From: Durusdinium trenchii
Taxonomy: Eukaryota; Sar; Dinophyceae; Suessiales; Symbiodiniaceae
Assembly (NCBI GenBank): GCA_963970005.1
Contig: CAXAMN010022729.1
Location: forward strand, 313,553-377,552
Reading direction: 5' to 3'
Length of the DNA stretch: 64,000 bases
Numbering within the stretch: position 1 is the first letter of the stretch; each line of letters starts with the position of its first letter. Made by a program: the position numbers and the translations under genes. Shown in pieces: positions 23,337 to 34,689 of the stretch. The notes under the pieces were generated by a model that was not told where the DNA came from, ran no database searches, and was given only the letters and a program-made list of their open reading frames with translations.

Positions 23337-23504
23337 TGCGGAAACCAGTAGGGTCCAGACCGAACGAAATGGCTTCGAACGAAAGGACGCCCGACTGCTA
23401 ACCTTTTTCCGGTAGCAGATTAGCTCAAGGCCTAGTTGGCCGCGGTACACAGCGTGTCATGCCATGTGCGAAACCAAGTCCGGTGACCGACACGAAATTT
23501 CTCA
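23337..23504 (-). repeat. 5' LTR of Copia element 2 (168 bp)
   Basis: Near-identical to 14829-14996. The primer-binding site candidate is just inside at 23335-23321. Confidence 0.9.
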
Positions 23505-26500
23505 CAATTTGTATTGCTGATCACAGCTGGTAAGATATGGGAGGGAGATCAAATACAAAAGTGTTCTTCGGGATTTTCTACCAAATACGAACCAAGACAC
23601 CTGAAAGCTCGTCAAAGTCAAACATGGCTCGCACCGGACGCAATGTTGAGCGAAACGGCTTTGGTGTTCATGGAAAGTTCAAAAACCACAGTTTGACAAG
23701 ACGGACTCTGGTATGTGTTGAACTGCATCCAAGCTCGTGGTTACACTACAATATCAATATAACCCCTTTGGAGAAGCGTCGAATGCAAGGCAGCTGCGTG
23801 GCTGTCCTTTCTGCTGGATACTTTGGTGTGGGCCTCGCTCAGTTTCAGTGACAACCCCCAGTCACCTATCACAATCCTTCAACTCCGCTGCCCTTTGGGT
23901 TCCAAGCCCTACAGCCAGGTCCACAGAACTGCAAAGCTGCGAGGCCTGTCATAGCTGCTGCAAAGCTGACTTAAACGAAGTTCAGAACCTTTGGATGTAA
24001 AAAGACTTTGCAAAAGGAAAAGTTGAAAATTTTGCCTAAAAAAGAATAAAAAACACGTCCAAAGCAACTTTGGTCAGTTATCTGTTTTCTTCAAAGGCTT
24101 TTGGAGCAAACATATGGATTTGTCGCCTCAACTAAAGGAGCAGCACTGTCAGCACTAAGACGCAACGCCTGGCGAGAGTCCCAAACTCCTATGTGTTCAT
24201 AATGTGAACTTGCACATCATATTTGTCTTAGTCAAAAGTTAGTGAAGAATCAGCTTGCTGACCCGCTTGGAGCGGAAGTACTGCTTAATGCGATTAAAGC
24301 CACGGGAAATAGTTGGCCTCAGCCAAGTTGACACGAGTCTTCTAGGATGTGTGTTGCGGCATGTGTTGTGCTGACCACATTCAAGCTATATAAATGGTAC
24401 TTTAGATGGTACTTCTGAAGAGATTGATGCTTAATTAGCTTCAAGACAACTTGGGAGGGCACCACAGGTGCACGATTATGCAAACCACAGCCCAAAACCT
24501 TGCCAAGTATAGAGTTGTGGCCATGACAAATGGCATGAACTACTACCAAATGTAATGAAGCTCTTGAGACATTCAATGGTCATTGTTTCCTTCCAGTTGC
24601 TTGGACATCCAACAAGAAACAATGAGCTAGCTAGGTCTCAATGCTGCGGTCACCCAACAGTCATTTGCAACGACTATATATATATATATACAAAGTGTCA
24701 TGCCCAGATTAACAGCACAACTCCAATGGAAGTAAGGTCGGCACAGAGCATATATGAAGAGAAACAATGCTTTATCCCAACCTCATTCTCCGAGCGAATG
24801 CCGCCGCATGTCGTTCGGAAAAACTGTTGCCAGCCTGTCCACGCTGTGTTAGGGTCCCGCCAATCCTGTCATGGTGGAAATAACATGTTTCCAATCTGTC
24901 AAATTTAAACAAACATTGACAGGAATACATAGATAAAGTTACAGGATGGTTCCAAAATTTGCCACCCTGTCCTTTGTGAATGGAAATTCATCAATGGGAG
25001 GAACTGCTCCTTGCGACCTTCAGTTAGTCTAAAGCCAGCACACTAAACACAAAACTGTAAGTGCAAGATGGTGTCTGGCACTGTGAGAAATGTTGGCCGC
25101 TGCCATGGACGTTGTCCAACCAACAGCGACATGTTCAACGAATTGTAAATGCGGCCACGCAGAGTCAGAAGTTGGGTTTTGTAACGAATAACGAAAGATT
25201 CTGCAAATGATGGTCTTTTTGACAACTTTGGAGTACAGCAAAGCGGTGTGATTTTTTTGTGCAAAAGCGCTCACATCATCTTGCGCTGCTCAGCAAAAGC
25301 TGGAAATGGCTGCGGCACAAACAGGAATGGTGTGGAAGTGAAGAATATGCAATGTAGTTGGATAAGTGATTCAATGCAATGGACTGCAAAATACGCTGTG
25401 TTATCCCGCAAGAGTTTCGACAAGCGAAAGGCGTGCCACAAAAGACTTGAGGGTGACATGTTGTTCAAACGCTGCGCTGAACGAAATACAACCTGAACTC
25501 CAGTTTTTTGGCAGCTTACATACCAATGAACACAGTCAAGTGCGGACTGCCACGCATTGCAACGTGTCCTATCAAAACTGGTTCTGTGCATCATGACCGA
25601 AACTCGTACCCTTAAAGCCTCCTTTCATTCCACTTGCAACGGAACACTGCGGCGTCGATCAAAACACGTCCACTTCACAGTTCCAATGCTCAACACGCTG
25701 CACATTTTCAGGCATGGTCGTGACAAAATGTTTGCTGTCCAGGTGACTTAAGATTGGATGGGCGCGAACTCGCGAACCAAACTAAAATCAAACCATGTCA
25801 AAACAAACGCGTTTTTCCGTCCGCGCACTGTCACTCCACAGCTCCGTTTTGAAAACCCACAGACCTTCCTTGTTTACCATCACGCCTTCCCTGACGTGCC
25901 AGTCGGGAACCTGCATTACCGATTGCAGAGAATGGCAAAGCCAGCCTGTTAGGGCTGTGTGATCTTCGGCATTGCTTCTGGCTGAATATGTGCTAGACGC
26001 GTTTTCCAAATGACGGCGGTTGAACAAGAAGCGGCCAAGACCTCTTGGAGGGAGATAGATTTCATCATCTCCATCGGGGCCAGTTGTTTGGTACCTGCCC
26101 TCACTGCATTTGGCCCCTGGGGAGTGAGACACTTTGTGCCATGGTAGAGTGCAGCATTCCCTGTACATACACAGCCCGACACACTGGGGTGACAGGCATT
26201 GCGGGTCTTCACTGCCACTGCGTTGGTTGCACATCATATACTGCTGCAAGTATGTACGAGTTATCTTTGGAGCTGCCGCCTGGCGCCTCGATGACCTCCT
26301 GAGGCTCGTTGTCAGTGGGCGGTGGGCTTAGTCACCGCCTGCGACACGCAGCTCTGTACAGTGGCATCGCGATTTTTGTACAAAGTCTTAGTGCCCCACT
26401 GTCTCACCTCCCTGGGCGTGTGCAAGTGCATGGTTAGCGGCAAAGGTAAGCAACCGTGTTTGCCAACTGAACTTGCTCTTTCCCACCAAGCCCTTCTTTT

Positions 26501-26780
26501 GCGCCAATCGGGCAATGGATTGCCACCAATAAGTGCTACAGTTCCTAAACACCTCACTCGACGTTTTCCAGCGATTAGTCGAGAGTTCGCACAACTCGCC
26601 CCGCATGCATTCGCACAGGGGGTTGGCAACCTGCAATTGCGTCTGAACATTCTCAGGGCTTCCAATTCCAGCGGTCGCCGATCAAACAAGTCAGGAGGCA
26701 CTAGCCGACCAAATTGTTTTAGCAAGCCAGTGGGCATATCTGATTGATTCAAAAAGGACACCAACCTTGCGGAAAACATG
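23505..26780. other. No gene identified
   Basis: Frames are short and overlapping on both strands, without motifs. There is a (TA)n run near 24675-24690. Introns, decayed elements or regulatory DNA are all possible. Nothing here can be called from the sequence alone. Confidence 0.5.
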
Positions 26781-26788
26781 GGCCCACT

Positions 26789-27516
26789 TCACATACGGAA
26801 GCGCAGCCCGAATCGGACAACATCGGTCACCTCCGAAACCTCCGGAAACCCTTCCTGGTTCCTCCTGAACGCAAGCAAGGACACAAGATCTGCTTCAGAT
26901 CCCTCAAAAACCTCCGAAAAAGCCTCCGAATCTCCGTCCGGACCTTCGGAAAAGAAGTCAGAAACCAAACTCTGGCTCTCACAACTCAGAAAAGACGAGT
27001 TCGACTCAACCTCCCAGGTGTCAAACTCAGAAGAAAAAGAGGCAAAGTCGTCCTGATCATCCTCCTTCCCCTTCTCAAACGTATTGGGCTTATGTTCACA
27101 AGACAAAACAGGAAAAGAAACAGACTCATCACCACAAAAACGAAACATACGACACACACACACACACGAAAACGACTGCAAAGAACCAGGCTGAATGCAC
27201 ATCACTTCTCGACCCTTAGCTCTGGACTTTCCTGCCTTAGAAACTGGTCGCGCCTGCTCTGCCAGTGCTTCGTATGTGTTGTGACAGTGCTTTCTTCGGC
27301 GCTTCGTGCTTCTGGTGTCTCAGTCTCTCTGACCTCATCAACCTCCATGGGAGCTGGACCTTTGGTCGCTTTGCCACCGCGTTTGGTTTGACCTGGTTTG
27401 GAAATCAAATCAACCTTCAACCACCATGCACGCTCACAAATCCTAAGTGGAAAAACTGTACCACTACCGTTCTCAAGGACACTCTCTCGTGCCCCACCCA
27501 GTCGAGTCAGTAGCAA
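26789..27516 (-). CDS. Unidentified acidic/Ser-rich frames, probably retroelement-derived
   Basis: Minus-strand frames 27516-27202 and 27205-26789 read consecutively. The first has ...GGKATKGPAPMEVDEVRETETPE; the second is Ser/Glu/Phe-rich (SFPVLSCEHKPNTFEKGKED, then ...FSSEFDTWEVESNSSFLS). The composition recalls the disordered linkers of dinoflagellate Copia polyproteins, and a gag zinc-knuckle fragment lies 0.9 kb upstream on the same strand. There is no enzymatic motif. An (AC)n run at about 27149-27168 interrupts the end. Confidence 0.3.
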
Positions 27517-27857
27517 CTGATCACATTCAACTTGATTCGAGCTACCACTACTCGCAGCATGACTACTGGGGTCTTACCTACCTTGAACTCTAAGTCTACC
27601 ATCCCTGCAGTGGGAAGAATATGATCTCCTGCACCTCTCAGGATTGGAGCTGAACCTGAATACCACTACTTCACCTTGTACAGCTTCAACCAGTCCTCAG
27701 CAACATGTGACAAGTGGCACCTGCCCTGAGTGCTCAACAAATACTGAAGAAAATGAGTGACACTATGAACTACCGGCTCACTCGTGGAAAACCCTGACCT
27801 CTCACTCCTCGAACTCCCCGGGACAGCACTTGAAACCTCTCCAGCCTTTGACCTGAC

Positions 27858-27988
27858 TTTTTGCACGGGTGGAGCCGCCATTCATGCAGGAAATGCGTAG
27901 GTCAGCTTGCCCTGTTTTTGAAAGAGTTTCTTGTATGAAGAACCTGGCAACAAAAACCACACCAACACAAACCACCAAACAACAACCG
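27858..27988 (-). mobile_element. Short A-tailed retroposon, copy a
   Basis: Sense strand is minus (the T-run at 27858-27862 is the A-tail). Carries the family 3' module ending CCCGTGC(A)n, with stem arms ACGCA/TGCAT (one G-U pair). The 5' half is the G/T-rich zone typical of the family (GGTTGTTGTTTGGTGGTTTG). No clear target duplication was seen. Confidence 0.65.
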
Positions 27989-28434
27989 ACCAGGGAAGAA
28001 AGCAGGAGGCTCTTGAATGTAAGTACAAGGTGAAACAGGTGTGAGAGATGAGTCGGGCGTTGAATTAATGCAAAAAGGCCACAAGATAAGCCTGGAGCCA
28101 AGTCCAAGTTGCTGACACTTTTCAAGGCCAGGTTTTGGCTTGGACGGGTGGGCCACCTTATGAGCGAGAGAAGCAGCCCGATTTGGCTTTGCGCTTGCAA
28201 AGGCGTGGGCAATCAGACCGACTTTAAACAGCAAGTCAGGAGGCATGGTTGTTTCTGTCCCTTGTGCTCATAATGTTTGTGGAAACCCACTGGTGACAAA
28301 TCGTAACACGAACAAAGGGGCAATTCATTGCCAACAGCTTCGCAGCTGTTCAGCAAATTTTTTCTGTCAGTCCGATGGAGGCGGCTGTAATCAATCCTCA
28401 ACCTCACGCAGCTAGGAGAAAACTTCTTGCCAGA

Positions 28435-28512
28435 ATCTGGTTGGATGGCTTCTTGTCAGGACGCTTCTCCCAACAATCTGAGGCCACATGGCTGCTCTTG
28501 TGAGTTGGCTGA
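28435..28512 (-). pseudogene. Gag zinc-knuckle fragment
   Basis: The minus-strand translation SSHVASDCWEKRPDKKPS matches the second zinc knuckle found at 34700-34815 (SGHVASDCWEKHPDKR), with His and the last Cys kept and the first two Cys lost. DNA similarity between the two sites (TTCTCCCAACAATCTGAGGC) is direct evidence of a shared retroelement origin. Confidence 0.6.
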
Positions 28513-28519
28513 CCACAGT

Positions 28520-28800
28520 CGACGAAGGCTATGAGCGATAACTGAAGCGTGGGCGGAATGTGACCTCTTTGAGGGTTCTTTGCCCATGCGCCGCAACTTG
28601 ATTGGAAGCAAAATGCTCAAGATTCACACAACGCGAGAAAGTGGATCCGCAGATGGCATCAATTTGAGTGTTGGACAAGTCAACAAAGCCAAGTTGCTTG
28701 CAATTTTCACAAGCTGGAAGTTGATGTCTGCCGGAAACTTCAGGTTTTCAATGCCTGATGAGCGCTCCTTTGTGGTGTTCTCGAGGGAGTGATGCACCTG
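28520..28800 (-). pseudogene. BspA-type LRR (LRR_5) fragment, middle repeats
   Basis: After one frame change the minus strand reads CENCKQLGFVDLSNTQIDAI, then STFSRCVNLEHF and LKEVTFRP. This is the LRR_5 pattern (AF..C..L..V.L....I...AF) and parallels residues of the intact gene at 38238-39521 (CDSCRLLNSVDLRNTMIEEI, TFGHCTSLREV). No start or cap is present. It is a decayed partial copy. Confidence 0.65.
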
Positions 28801-28917
28801 ACTGCACTTGATTCTCGAGCAGTTTTGGAAAGTGTGGGGAAAGTCAACAACTGGACAGTGCAAGGCAGCTTTTCAAAGGACATACATAAGAGGAATTTGG
28901 GACTCTGGAGCCAACTC

Positions 28918-29010
28918 TTTTTTTGCACGAGTGGAGACGCCATGTGTGCGTGGTGCACAGGTCATCTTTGGCAAAGGTTTGAAACTCCGAGCACCCAAAG
29001 AGCGAAAACC
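28918..29010 (-). mobile_element. Short A-tailed retroposon, copy b (5'-truncated)
   Basis: Sense strand minus. A-tail complement at 28918-28924. The stem arms are TGTGC/GCACA with loop ACCAC. It lacks the G/T-rich 5' zone seen in other copies, consistent with 5' truncation. It sits 40 bases from copy c in the same orientation. Confidence 0.75.
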
Positions 29011-29050
29011 GGGAAGCAACGGTGAAAAGGTACAATGGCTGCTATCCACC

Positions 29051-29208
29051 TTTTTTTGCACGAGTGGAGACGCCATGTGTGCGGTGTGCACAGGTCATCT
29101 TTTGCTGAAGTTTGAACCTCCGAGTTCTCAAAAAGCAAAGGGAAAACACCAAACAACCAAAACAAAACAAAATAAAACAAACAAACAGAAACACAAACAA
29201 ACCAACAG
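29051..29208 (-). mobile_element. Short A-tailed retroposon, copy c
   Basis: Sense strand minus. A-tail complement 29051-29057; stem TGTGC/GCACA with loop ACACC; body GGAGGTTCAAACTTC; and a long G/T-rich 5' zone beginning CCTGTTGGTTTG (complement of about 29207). Confidence 0.8.
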
Positions 29209-29785
29209 GCGAGAACATTGGAGTTTCATCTCTGTACATCAGAAGTGAGACATGGTGAAACGGGAACTTCGGCTGCTTGCTACTTGGGCCATGAATTCCA
29301 ATTCAAGCTGCTATTGAACGTTGGTTGGTTTCATGTGCGAAGAGGCATTCGGCGATCGGCCTGCGCGCGGACAGGCCAATGCACGAGCGCTTGCAGGCGC
29401 GAGTGCTCAGATGCAAAGTTGCAGCTCACTGATGTTGAGCAGAGCCTTAGAAGTTCCTTAGGAGTTCAGCAAGTCAAGAGCTCGATGGTCGATGAGCAAT
29501 GAAGGTCTGGCCGTGGGAAACAGCAGTTCCTGGTCACTATTGTTCCAAGCGATAGCGAAAAGCAGGAAGACGAGCTGTGGCCTGCAGTGGGCAGTTTGCC
29601 TAAGGAGGTCATTGCTTTCAGGTACGCACTTATGGTGCCTAGCAAGGCACCCTCCAAGAGAGGGAGCAGGTGTAGCACACCTTGAGCAGGCTCCTTAACA
29701 GCTAAGCCAACAGGAGCACAGCAGATGTGCTAGGTGCTATCCTGGCAGGATAAACAATTCGACTCTTCGGCAGACTCGCCTCCAT
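29209..29785. other. No gene identified
   Basis: Short frames without motifs. A GTGAAAC motif occurs at about 29252 and again, doubled, at 29800-29820, where the next feature starts. Confidence 0.5.
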
Positions 29786-29915
29786 CACGCAAGGCCCTAG
29801 TGAAACATGGTGAAACTTGGTAAGGCTAGTGTGGTGCCGTTTGCCCACTTTGTACAAGGTTGGCAGGGTACGGACCCACGCCCAGACCAAGAACTAAGGT
29901 TCTCACCTGGGTTCC
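29786..29915 (-). repeat. Spacer repeat with CTAAGG hairpin, copy 1
   Basis: Shares ordered blocks with 37494-37620: GCAAGGCCC, two GTGAAAC units, CTTTGTACAA, TTGG, then a palindrome with central CTAAGG and CCTGGG. Here the hairpin is AGAA-CTAAGG-TTCT (29890-29903), with an outer CCCAG/CTGGG pair. It lies about 190 bases downstream of the decayed LRR copy on the minus strand. Confidence 0.7.
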
Positions 29916-30078
29916 AACCAAATGTCTATCCTACCGCAGACATGGATATGTTGGTCTCAAAGTGGGGACGACACTAGACTGGCCTATCTCTCCTCCGTCC
30001 TCCGTGCGCGCTGGAGAGAGCGGTCGGACTGCATTGGTGTAATGCTCTCCTTCACCTACATGGTATTAACTATGTGGC

Positions 30079-31248
30079 TTATTGGGGCTCAGGCCAAGTC
30101 CGACTCGTATCCCAGATCGGGAATAAGGTGAAGCCACTGTGGCAGACGCCATCTCGGACAAAGCGCAAATGCCGTCTCTTCGGCGTAGGTCCCTCTCCAT
30201 GTGGTTCTCGTGCCTGGCGTTCGCGTAAGCCGACCCCGAATGGTGGGATTGCTAGTTCTTGCAAAAGCGGCACAAGTCATAAAGGCTTTCGGATGAATAG
30301 TGTGGAGTGCAGACGGGAGCATTATTCGTTGGAGCAACACACAGTTCGCAAATGTGAACTCTCGGATCTCTAGTATTGTTGTTTTTGATATGTCTACTAG
30401 AGAGAGAAGCTTGCAATTGTCAAAGGCATGAGCTCCCAGTCTATGGAAGTCAAGGGGTAGCTTAAGATCACTCAGTCCTGTGGAACAAAAGCACCCCTGT
30501 GGTATCTCTCGACGCAGAACTGGTGTAGCTGACTGCGGTTCGAGCACTGCTTGCAGTATCTTTATTGCAGCAGGTTAAGAGTTTGGTCATGCCATTAAAG
30601 GTGTTTAACTCCGCCATTGGCGTAAACATATTGTAGCGAACAGCAGTCTGCAAAGGCCTTGTAACCAAATTCCTCGCAGCCTGGAGCGGCTATGCTATGG
30701 AGCCAATGACAGCCCCGAAAGGCACTTTCGTCGATGCGCGCTACTGTGTTTGGCAGCTTGACAATTCTAAGCGCCCCAACTGTGTGAATGCCTTCTTCGA
30801 CGACGACATGGCGTAGTCGTCCCTCGACTGCAAGGAAAGCACTAGGTAGAATGACCCCTGAGTCACTGGCCGGGACTTTGACTGCTTTTGGCTAATCCCG
30901 ATACGCACAACCGTCAAAGCCTTCTTTGGGGGAAGACTTCCACGCACTCTCGAACGACAAGGGTAAAGCGCTTATTCTCTTGCAGGGCATCCCAGACTCG
31001 GTCCTGCAGACACTCCTGCGTGGTTGGGTGAATGAAATCCAGTTCACTACCAAAGACATCCCGGTCAGAGACCGTGGCCAAGTATAGTCGACTATGTGTT
31101 CTTCAAAGTCATCAAACCTGTCGAACTGAGCAATGTTCATTGAGACAGCGACTTCATTACCTGCCAAGGAGGTGAGCCGGAGCTGGCAGCCCATAGTTGC
31201 TTCGCTCTCTGTCGGTGTGCTCGGATTAGAGGCAGGGGAAATCTCCAT
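30079..31248 (-). pseudogene. BspA-type LRR gene copy, decayed
   Basis: Homologous end to end with the intact gene at 38238-39521. The N-terminal domain (LRLTSLAGNEVAVSMNIAQF, DRFDDFEEHIVDY) starts at ATG 31248. Middle LRRs (LRIVKLPNTVARIDESAF, APGCEEFGYKAFADCCSLQ) are in a second frame. C-terminal LRRs and cap are in frame 30547-30089 (LGAHAFDNCKLLSLVDISKT, then WRGTYAEETAFALCP). At least three frame changes and a small deletion relative to the paralogue. A spliced-leader-like remnant (AGCGAAGCTGGCTCAAG, complement of 31293-31309) lies 44 bases upstream of the ATG, with CCAGTCTGCA at 31261-31270 between. Confidence 0.8.
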
Positions 31249-31477
31249 CTTATGAGGATACCAGTCTGCAAGCTAATCAAAAGGGGGGCTCGCTTGAGCC
31301 AGCTTCGCTTAAAAGTGTGCCCATGCCCCCCAATCCATTGGCTTTCACCTCTGGCGAGCTGGAAAGGCCTAAACTAAACATCCTCAGTTGAACAAGTTAG
31401 GGTAGCATTCTTGGCATACTTGGTATACTTTGGGTGGTTGCACATTACTTATGCTCCATTTCCCGTTTGCCCAAGAC

Positions 31478-31493
31478 GAGAACTAAGGCTCTC
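31478..31493 (-). other. CTAAGG hairpin
   Basis: GAGAA-CTAAGG-CTCTC: stem GAGA/TCTC with one A-C mismatch next to the central hexamer. It lies 92 bases downstream of the LRR fragment ending at 31585 and upstream of the next minus-strand copy. Confidence 0.6.
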
Positions 31494-31584
31494 ACCGAGG
31501 CACTAGGTTTTTCCGTGTTCCCCGGTGTCAAAGTTGCTGTGAGCAGCAACATTTCGTAGCGCGCAGTTTGACACTTTGAGCCTC

Positions 31585-32004
31585 CTAGGGCCGCCTGAGT
31601 TGATCCTCTAGCGCAGTCCTTTGCGCAGTTCTTCCTTCAAAAGCGTCCGAGTCAACTTCGTCCTGTGGAAGCAGTTTGATCCACGATGAGCGTTTGAATT
31701 TTTCCGCATAGGGCCCTCGCCACGTGGAGGTCTCATCTAGCTTGATGAGCTGCGTGAGTTGCTCACACCCAAAGAAGGCTCTGTGGGCAAAGTAGTGAAG
31801 CGCAGGCGGGATACTCACTTCCCGAAGAGAGGCACAACAGAGAAATGCTTCTTTGCCAATGCGTCTTAGCTTTGGCGGGAGCCAAATGTCCACAAGGTGC
31901 ACACAATACGAAATCTGAACGCCCTCTTTGAGGTCTCCCAAGTGGCCAACTGCAGCACTCAAGTGTTTGTTGGTCTCTTCAAGACTTTTCGACTGCTTTG
32001 TCAT
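31585..32004 (-). pseudogene. BspA-type LRR C-terminal fragment
   Basis: LRR_5 repeats IWLPPKLRRIGKEAFLCCAS, then LREVSIPPALHYFAHRAFFG and CEQLTQLIKLDE, and the C-terminal cap STWRGPYAEKFKRSSWIKLL with EVDSDAF. It parallels the C-terminus of the copy at 39711-40050 (WLELLPAEGPDSDAF). The first 30 residues (MTKQSKSLEETNKHLSAAVG) look like coiled coil continuous with the frame that follows upstream, so this may be a fusion rather than a simple fragment. Confidence 0.7.
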
Positions 32005-32261
32005 CTGCCGTCGATTTGGCTAAGGATGCCGCCAAGAGCTGTGATGGTTTCTTTCATGCTGGTGTTGACATTCTTGCCGGAGCCGGCAATTTGCCATGCG
32101 ATATTCTCGAGGTGTTTGACCTCTGCGCGGTGGTTCTTTGAGGTCTCTTCACCGACATAGCTATGCGACGAGCTCAAACCGACGACGGCGTTTGCCATCT
32201 CTGTGATCTTGCCCATCATGTCCTCCATGCGTTGCTTAGAGGTGGTCTCCATCTCCCCCAC
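32001..32261 (-). CDS. Small coiled-coil/helical frame next to the LRR fragment
   Basis: 86 codons, MGEMETTSKQRMEDMMGKIT with later HRAEVKHLENIAWQIAGSGK. It is helical, with Met/Glu/Lys heptad-like spacing, and overlaps the LRR frame by four bases. Together the two frames would give a coiled-coil domain followed by LRR repeats, separated by one frame change. No family recognised. Confidence 0.35.
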   Translation of the reverse strand: MGEMETTSKQRMEDMMGKITEMANAVVGLSSSHSYVGEETSKNHRAEVKHLENIAWQIAGSGKNVNTSMKETITALGGILSQIDGR

Positions 32262-32351
32262 AGTCGAGAGGTAATTCGATAGGTCGCCTACGAAACAGTC
32301 CTCCTACACCTCCGAACCTAGTCGGACCTCAACGACTGCTCTCGGACACGT

Positions 32352-33460
32352 CCTTCCACTACAGTTCCGTCGACACAACGAGAGGTTCCAAATCCACATG
32401 CTGCGCACACAAACCAACCGAAACTCTTCCGAACTCATCCGGACGGATCCGAACACAGACGGACAACAACAAAAACACACAAAACAGACTCAGAAACTCT
32501 CCAAAGCCAAAACTCTTCTGGAAAACTGTTCCGGAAAAAGCACATTCGACAAAGTTCAAACTTCAACAGGCACAATTTGCCCAAACCTTCCGTCACCTTT
32601 CCGATCACCAACGGACGAAAAATGCAAGAAACACGCACGATGAGCATACTCCCCTTCTCGAACTGAACGTTCACTGGTCGGAAGTTCGTCGTCATCGTCG
32701 TCTCGAGACAAGCCCCTCAATAATGCTGCCCTATCTTCATCCAAACCGGGTCCAAGTCCTACAGCATTGCAGAGGTTCAGCCACATCTCAATGAGCTTGC
32801 AACTTTTCGCGAGACCGTCGGACGGGTTGGAAACACCATCCCAGTGTTCCAAGGTCAAGCGACGTCGTCGATGGAGGTACTTCACGCTCGCAACTCCATG
32901 TGCTTGACACGTCGAAGCAAACCCTCCATGGTAGAAATGGAAATCGCCGCGATCAACATCCCCGGAGCTACAAGTTCTTTGCTAGCCTCCGCGATGGCGA
33001 TCGCTTCTGCTTCTGCAGACGACAACGCGGGAACCTCCTGTCTCCAACTAAAACACTTCAAACAGCATCCACCCCAAGAAATCACAGCACCAGACACGCT
33101 GGTCACATTCCATGAAGCATCACAAAAAACCTACAACGACCCCTTCTTCAGTCAACACGGGTGGTAAACTGGCGGGCATCTGCTGCGCAAAATGTAAATG
33201 CCTTTCAACCAACGAAGAAAGCTGCGAAGACAAATCTCCGCGGGAACATGTGGCTTCGACTGAAACCCACTCAAGAACCCGACAGGAAAAGCAAGGTCTG
33301 CCCTGGAGAGCGCTGCCCATGCGAGTTGTCCTAAGACTCGACGGTACCCGTAGGGTTCCGTCGCGGAAAGGTCGGAAGTCCCAAGCGTTCGAAAAATGCA
33401 CTGCACTACGGCACCTAGACTTGGGCCGGCCCAATAGTGACTCGCACAGCACAGTTAGAT
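32352..33460 (-). pseudogene. Third Copia fragment: RT connection and RNase H
   Basis: The minus strand reads YRRVLGQLAWAALSRADLAF (connection domain, about 33300-33380), then SWRQEVPALSSAEAEAIAIA (RNase H, about 32995-33055), then WDGVSNPSDGLAKS (about 32800-32840, the end of RNase H). Order and spacing match Copia, with frame changes between. It is unrelated at sequence level to elements 1 and 2. No LTR was found. Confidence 0.8.
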
Positions 33461-33574
33461 GTTCACCGGAATGCTTCCTTGAGGCGGGATCGTGTCACTG
33501 ACCCTACCTCCTGACTTTATTACATGGATTGGACCGGCGGCCTGTGAACGATGTCTGCAGTTGCAGCAACAAGG

Positions 33575-33886
33575 TTACTGAGATAAAGGGTTCTGCCTTT
33601 GCATTGCAAACACTTGCAGCACCTCAGGCTTCCTCATGAACTTCGCAGAATTGAGCAGGAAGCGTTTCTCAAGTGCGACTCGTTGAGAGAGGTCAGTGCG
33701 CCGCCAACACTGCTGTGTATTGCTAGACGAGCCTTTGCCGGCTGCGCACAACTCCGCCAATTCCATAGAGTGGGTCTGTTTGTTGGTCCTGTAAGTGCCA
33801 CCACGTTTTTCGCCCGCCAAACTTGCTCGCCTGAGCAGCTAGACAGAGCCCAGGCTGCTACCCGTGTAAGCGGACTGGATGGGTAA
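33575..33886 (+). pseudogene. BspA-type LRR C-terminal fragment, plus strand
   Basis: LRLPHELRRIEQEAFLKCDS, LREVSAPPTLLCIARRAFAG and CAQLRQF are two LRR_5 repeats homologous to 31585-32004 and 39711-40050, but on the opposite strand to every neighbouring near-complete copy. The cap region is degenerate. Confidence 0.7.
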
Positions 33887-34510
33887 AGTGCACAGACACA
33901 GGAAAACGGCGTTTCACCCAGTTTCACCCATTTTCGTGAGTTGATGGGGCTTTGCATGTGCTAGCTGACCTTACTTGGCTGCGGCATGGGGACATGCTGC
34001 TCACATGCTGCTCACAGCAGCAAACTTGGCCTGTCGCTGCATGGTGGTTACCACACTGCCCTTTCGTCTTCGGCATTTTGGAGATTCCGAGAGCAAGCGC
34101 AGTGGTCTTCCTTGAACGCCGCATCATGCTGAATTTTGAACCGCAGGCCATTGAGCACAGCATGTCCACTCAACCGCAAGAAATTTGCCCTCCGGGGACC
34201 CAGTGTTGGCTATACTCACGTGACACACTGGTGCCCCTCATGAGCATTGCAAGTGCATTGCAAGTACACAATTTGTCTTCGTCTCCCACCGATGAATGAA
34301 GGTTTTGACTTGCCTCCCATCTCTTTTCGAGATGTCTTCGATATCTCCGAAATCTCTTGCAAATCTCTTGCAAGTGCCAAGAGCCAAGACTCAAGCACAA
34401 ACGAAGCAAGTCTGAAGCAGCCTTTGATGGACAAGATGTGCTGAGAGTGGAGCTGAATTCGTTGCCTCTGTCTCACCCTTTCTCATACGGCTATCATAGC
34501 CACACGAGTT
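33887..34510. other. No gene identified
   Basis: Contains a doubled GTGAAAC motif on the minus strand (about 33911-33931). Otherwise short frames without motifs. Confidence 0.5.
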
Positions 34511-34513
34511 GCG

Positions 34514-34676
34514 CAACAGGTTGCTTCCCCCCTTGTGGTTTTGTGTTTTGGGGTTGTGTTGGTTTTTGGGTTTTTTGCCTTGGCTGGTTTGCAACCTGTA
34601 TAGAAACTCTTTCTCAACTCGACCAAGGTGACTTGTGCAGAACCTGCACACATAGCGCCTCGACTCGTGCAAAAAA
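34514..34676 (+). mobile_element. Short A-tailed retroposon, copy d
   Basis: Sense strand plus. G/T-rich 5' zone (GTGGTTTTGTGTTTTGGGGT), body CTCAACTCGACCAAGGTGAC, stem TGTGCAG-AAC-CTGCACA, CTCGTGC and AAAAAA at 34671-34676. Inserted in gag-derived sequence. Confidence 0.8.
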
Positions 34677-34689
34677 CTTTCCCTGAAGG

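Larger units (their letters stand above)
14829..23504 (-). mobile_element. Copia-type retrotransposon 2, 8.7 kb, 168-bp LTRs
   Basis: Direct repeats 14829-14996 and 23337-23504 (168 bp each, TG...CA) differ at four positions by eye, about 98% identity. Flanking pentamers are CAATC (14824-14828) and CAATT (23505-23509), a 5-bp duplication with one mismatch. On the minus strand TGGTTGCGCGGAGCC (23335-23321) follows the 5' LTR after one base and is a plausible tRNA primer-binding site. Gag, protease, integrase, RT and RNase H follow in canonical Copia order, all on the minus strand. Despite the young LTRs the coding region is split over about a dozen frames. Confidence 0.9.

Noticed and set aside
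28918-29120. tRNA-like A and B boxes in the retroposon (GCACGAGTGG, GGTTTGAAACTCC)
   Set aside because: They read on the strand opposite to the A-tail, so they would be in the wrong orientation for an internal Pol III promoter. A tRNA origin is not supported.
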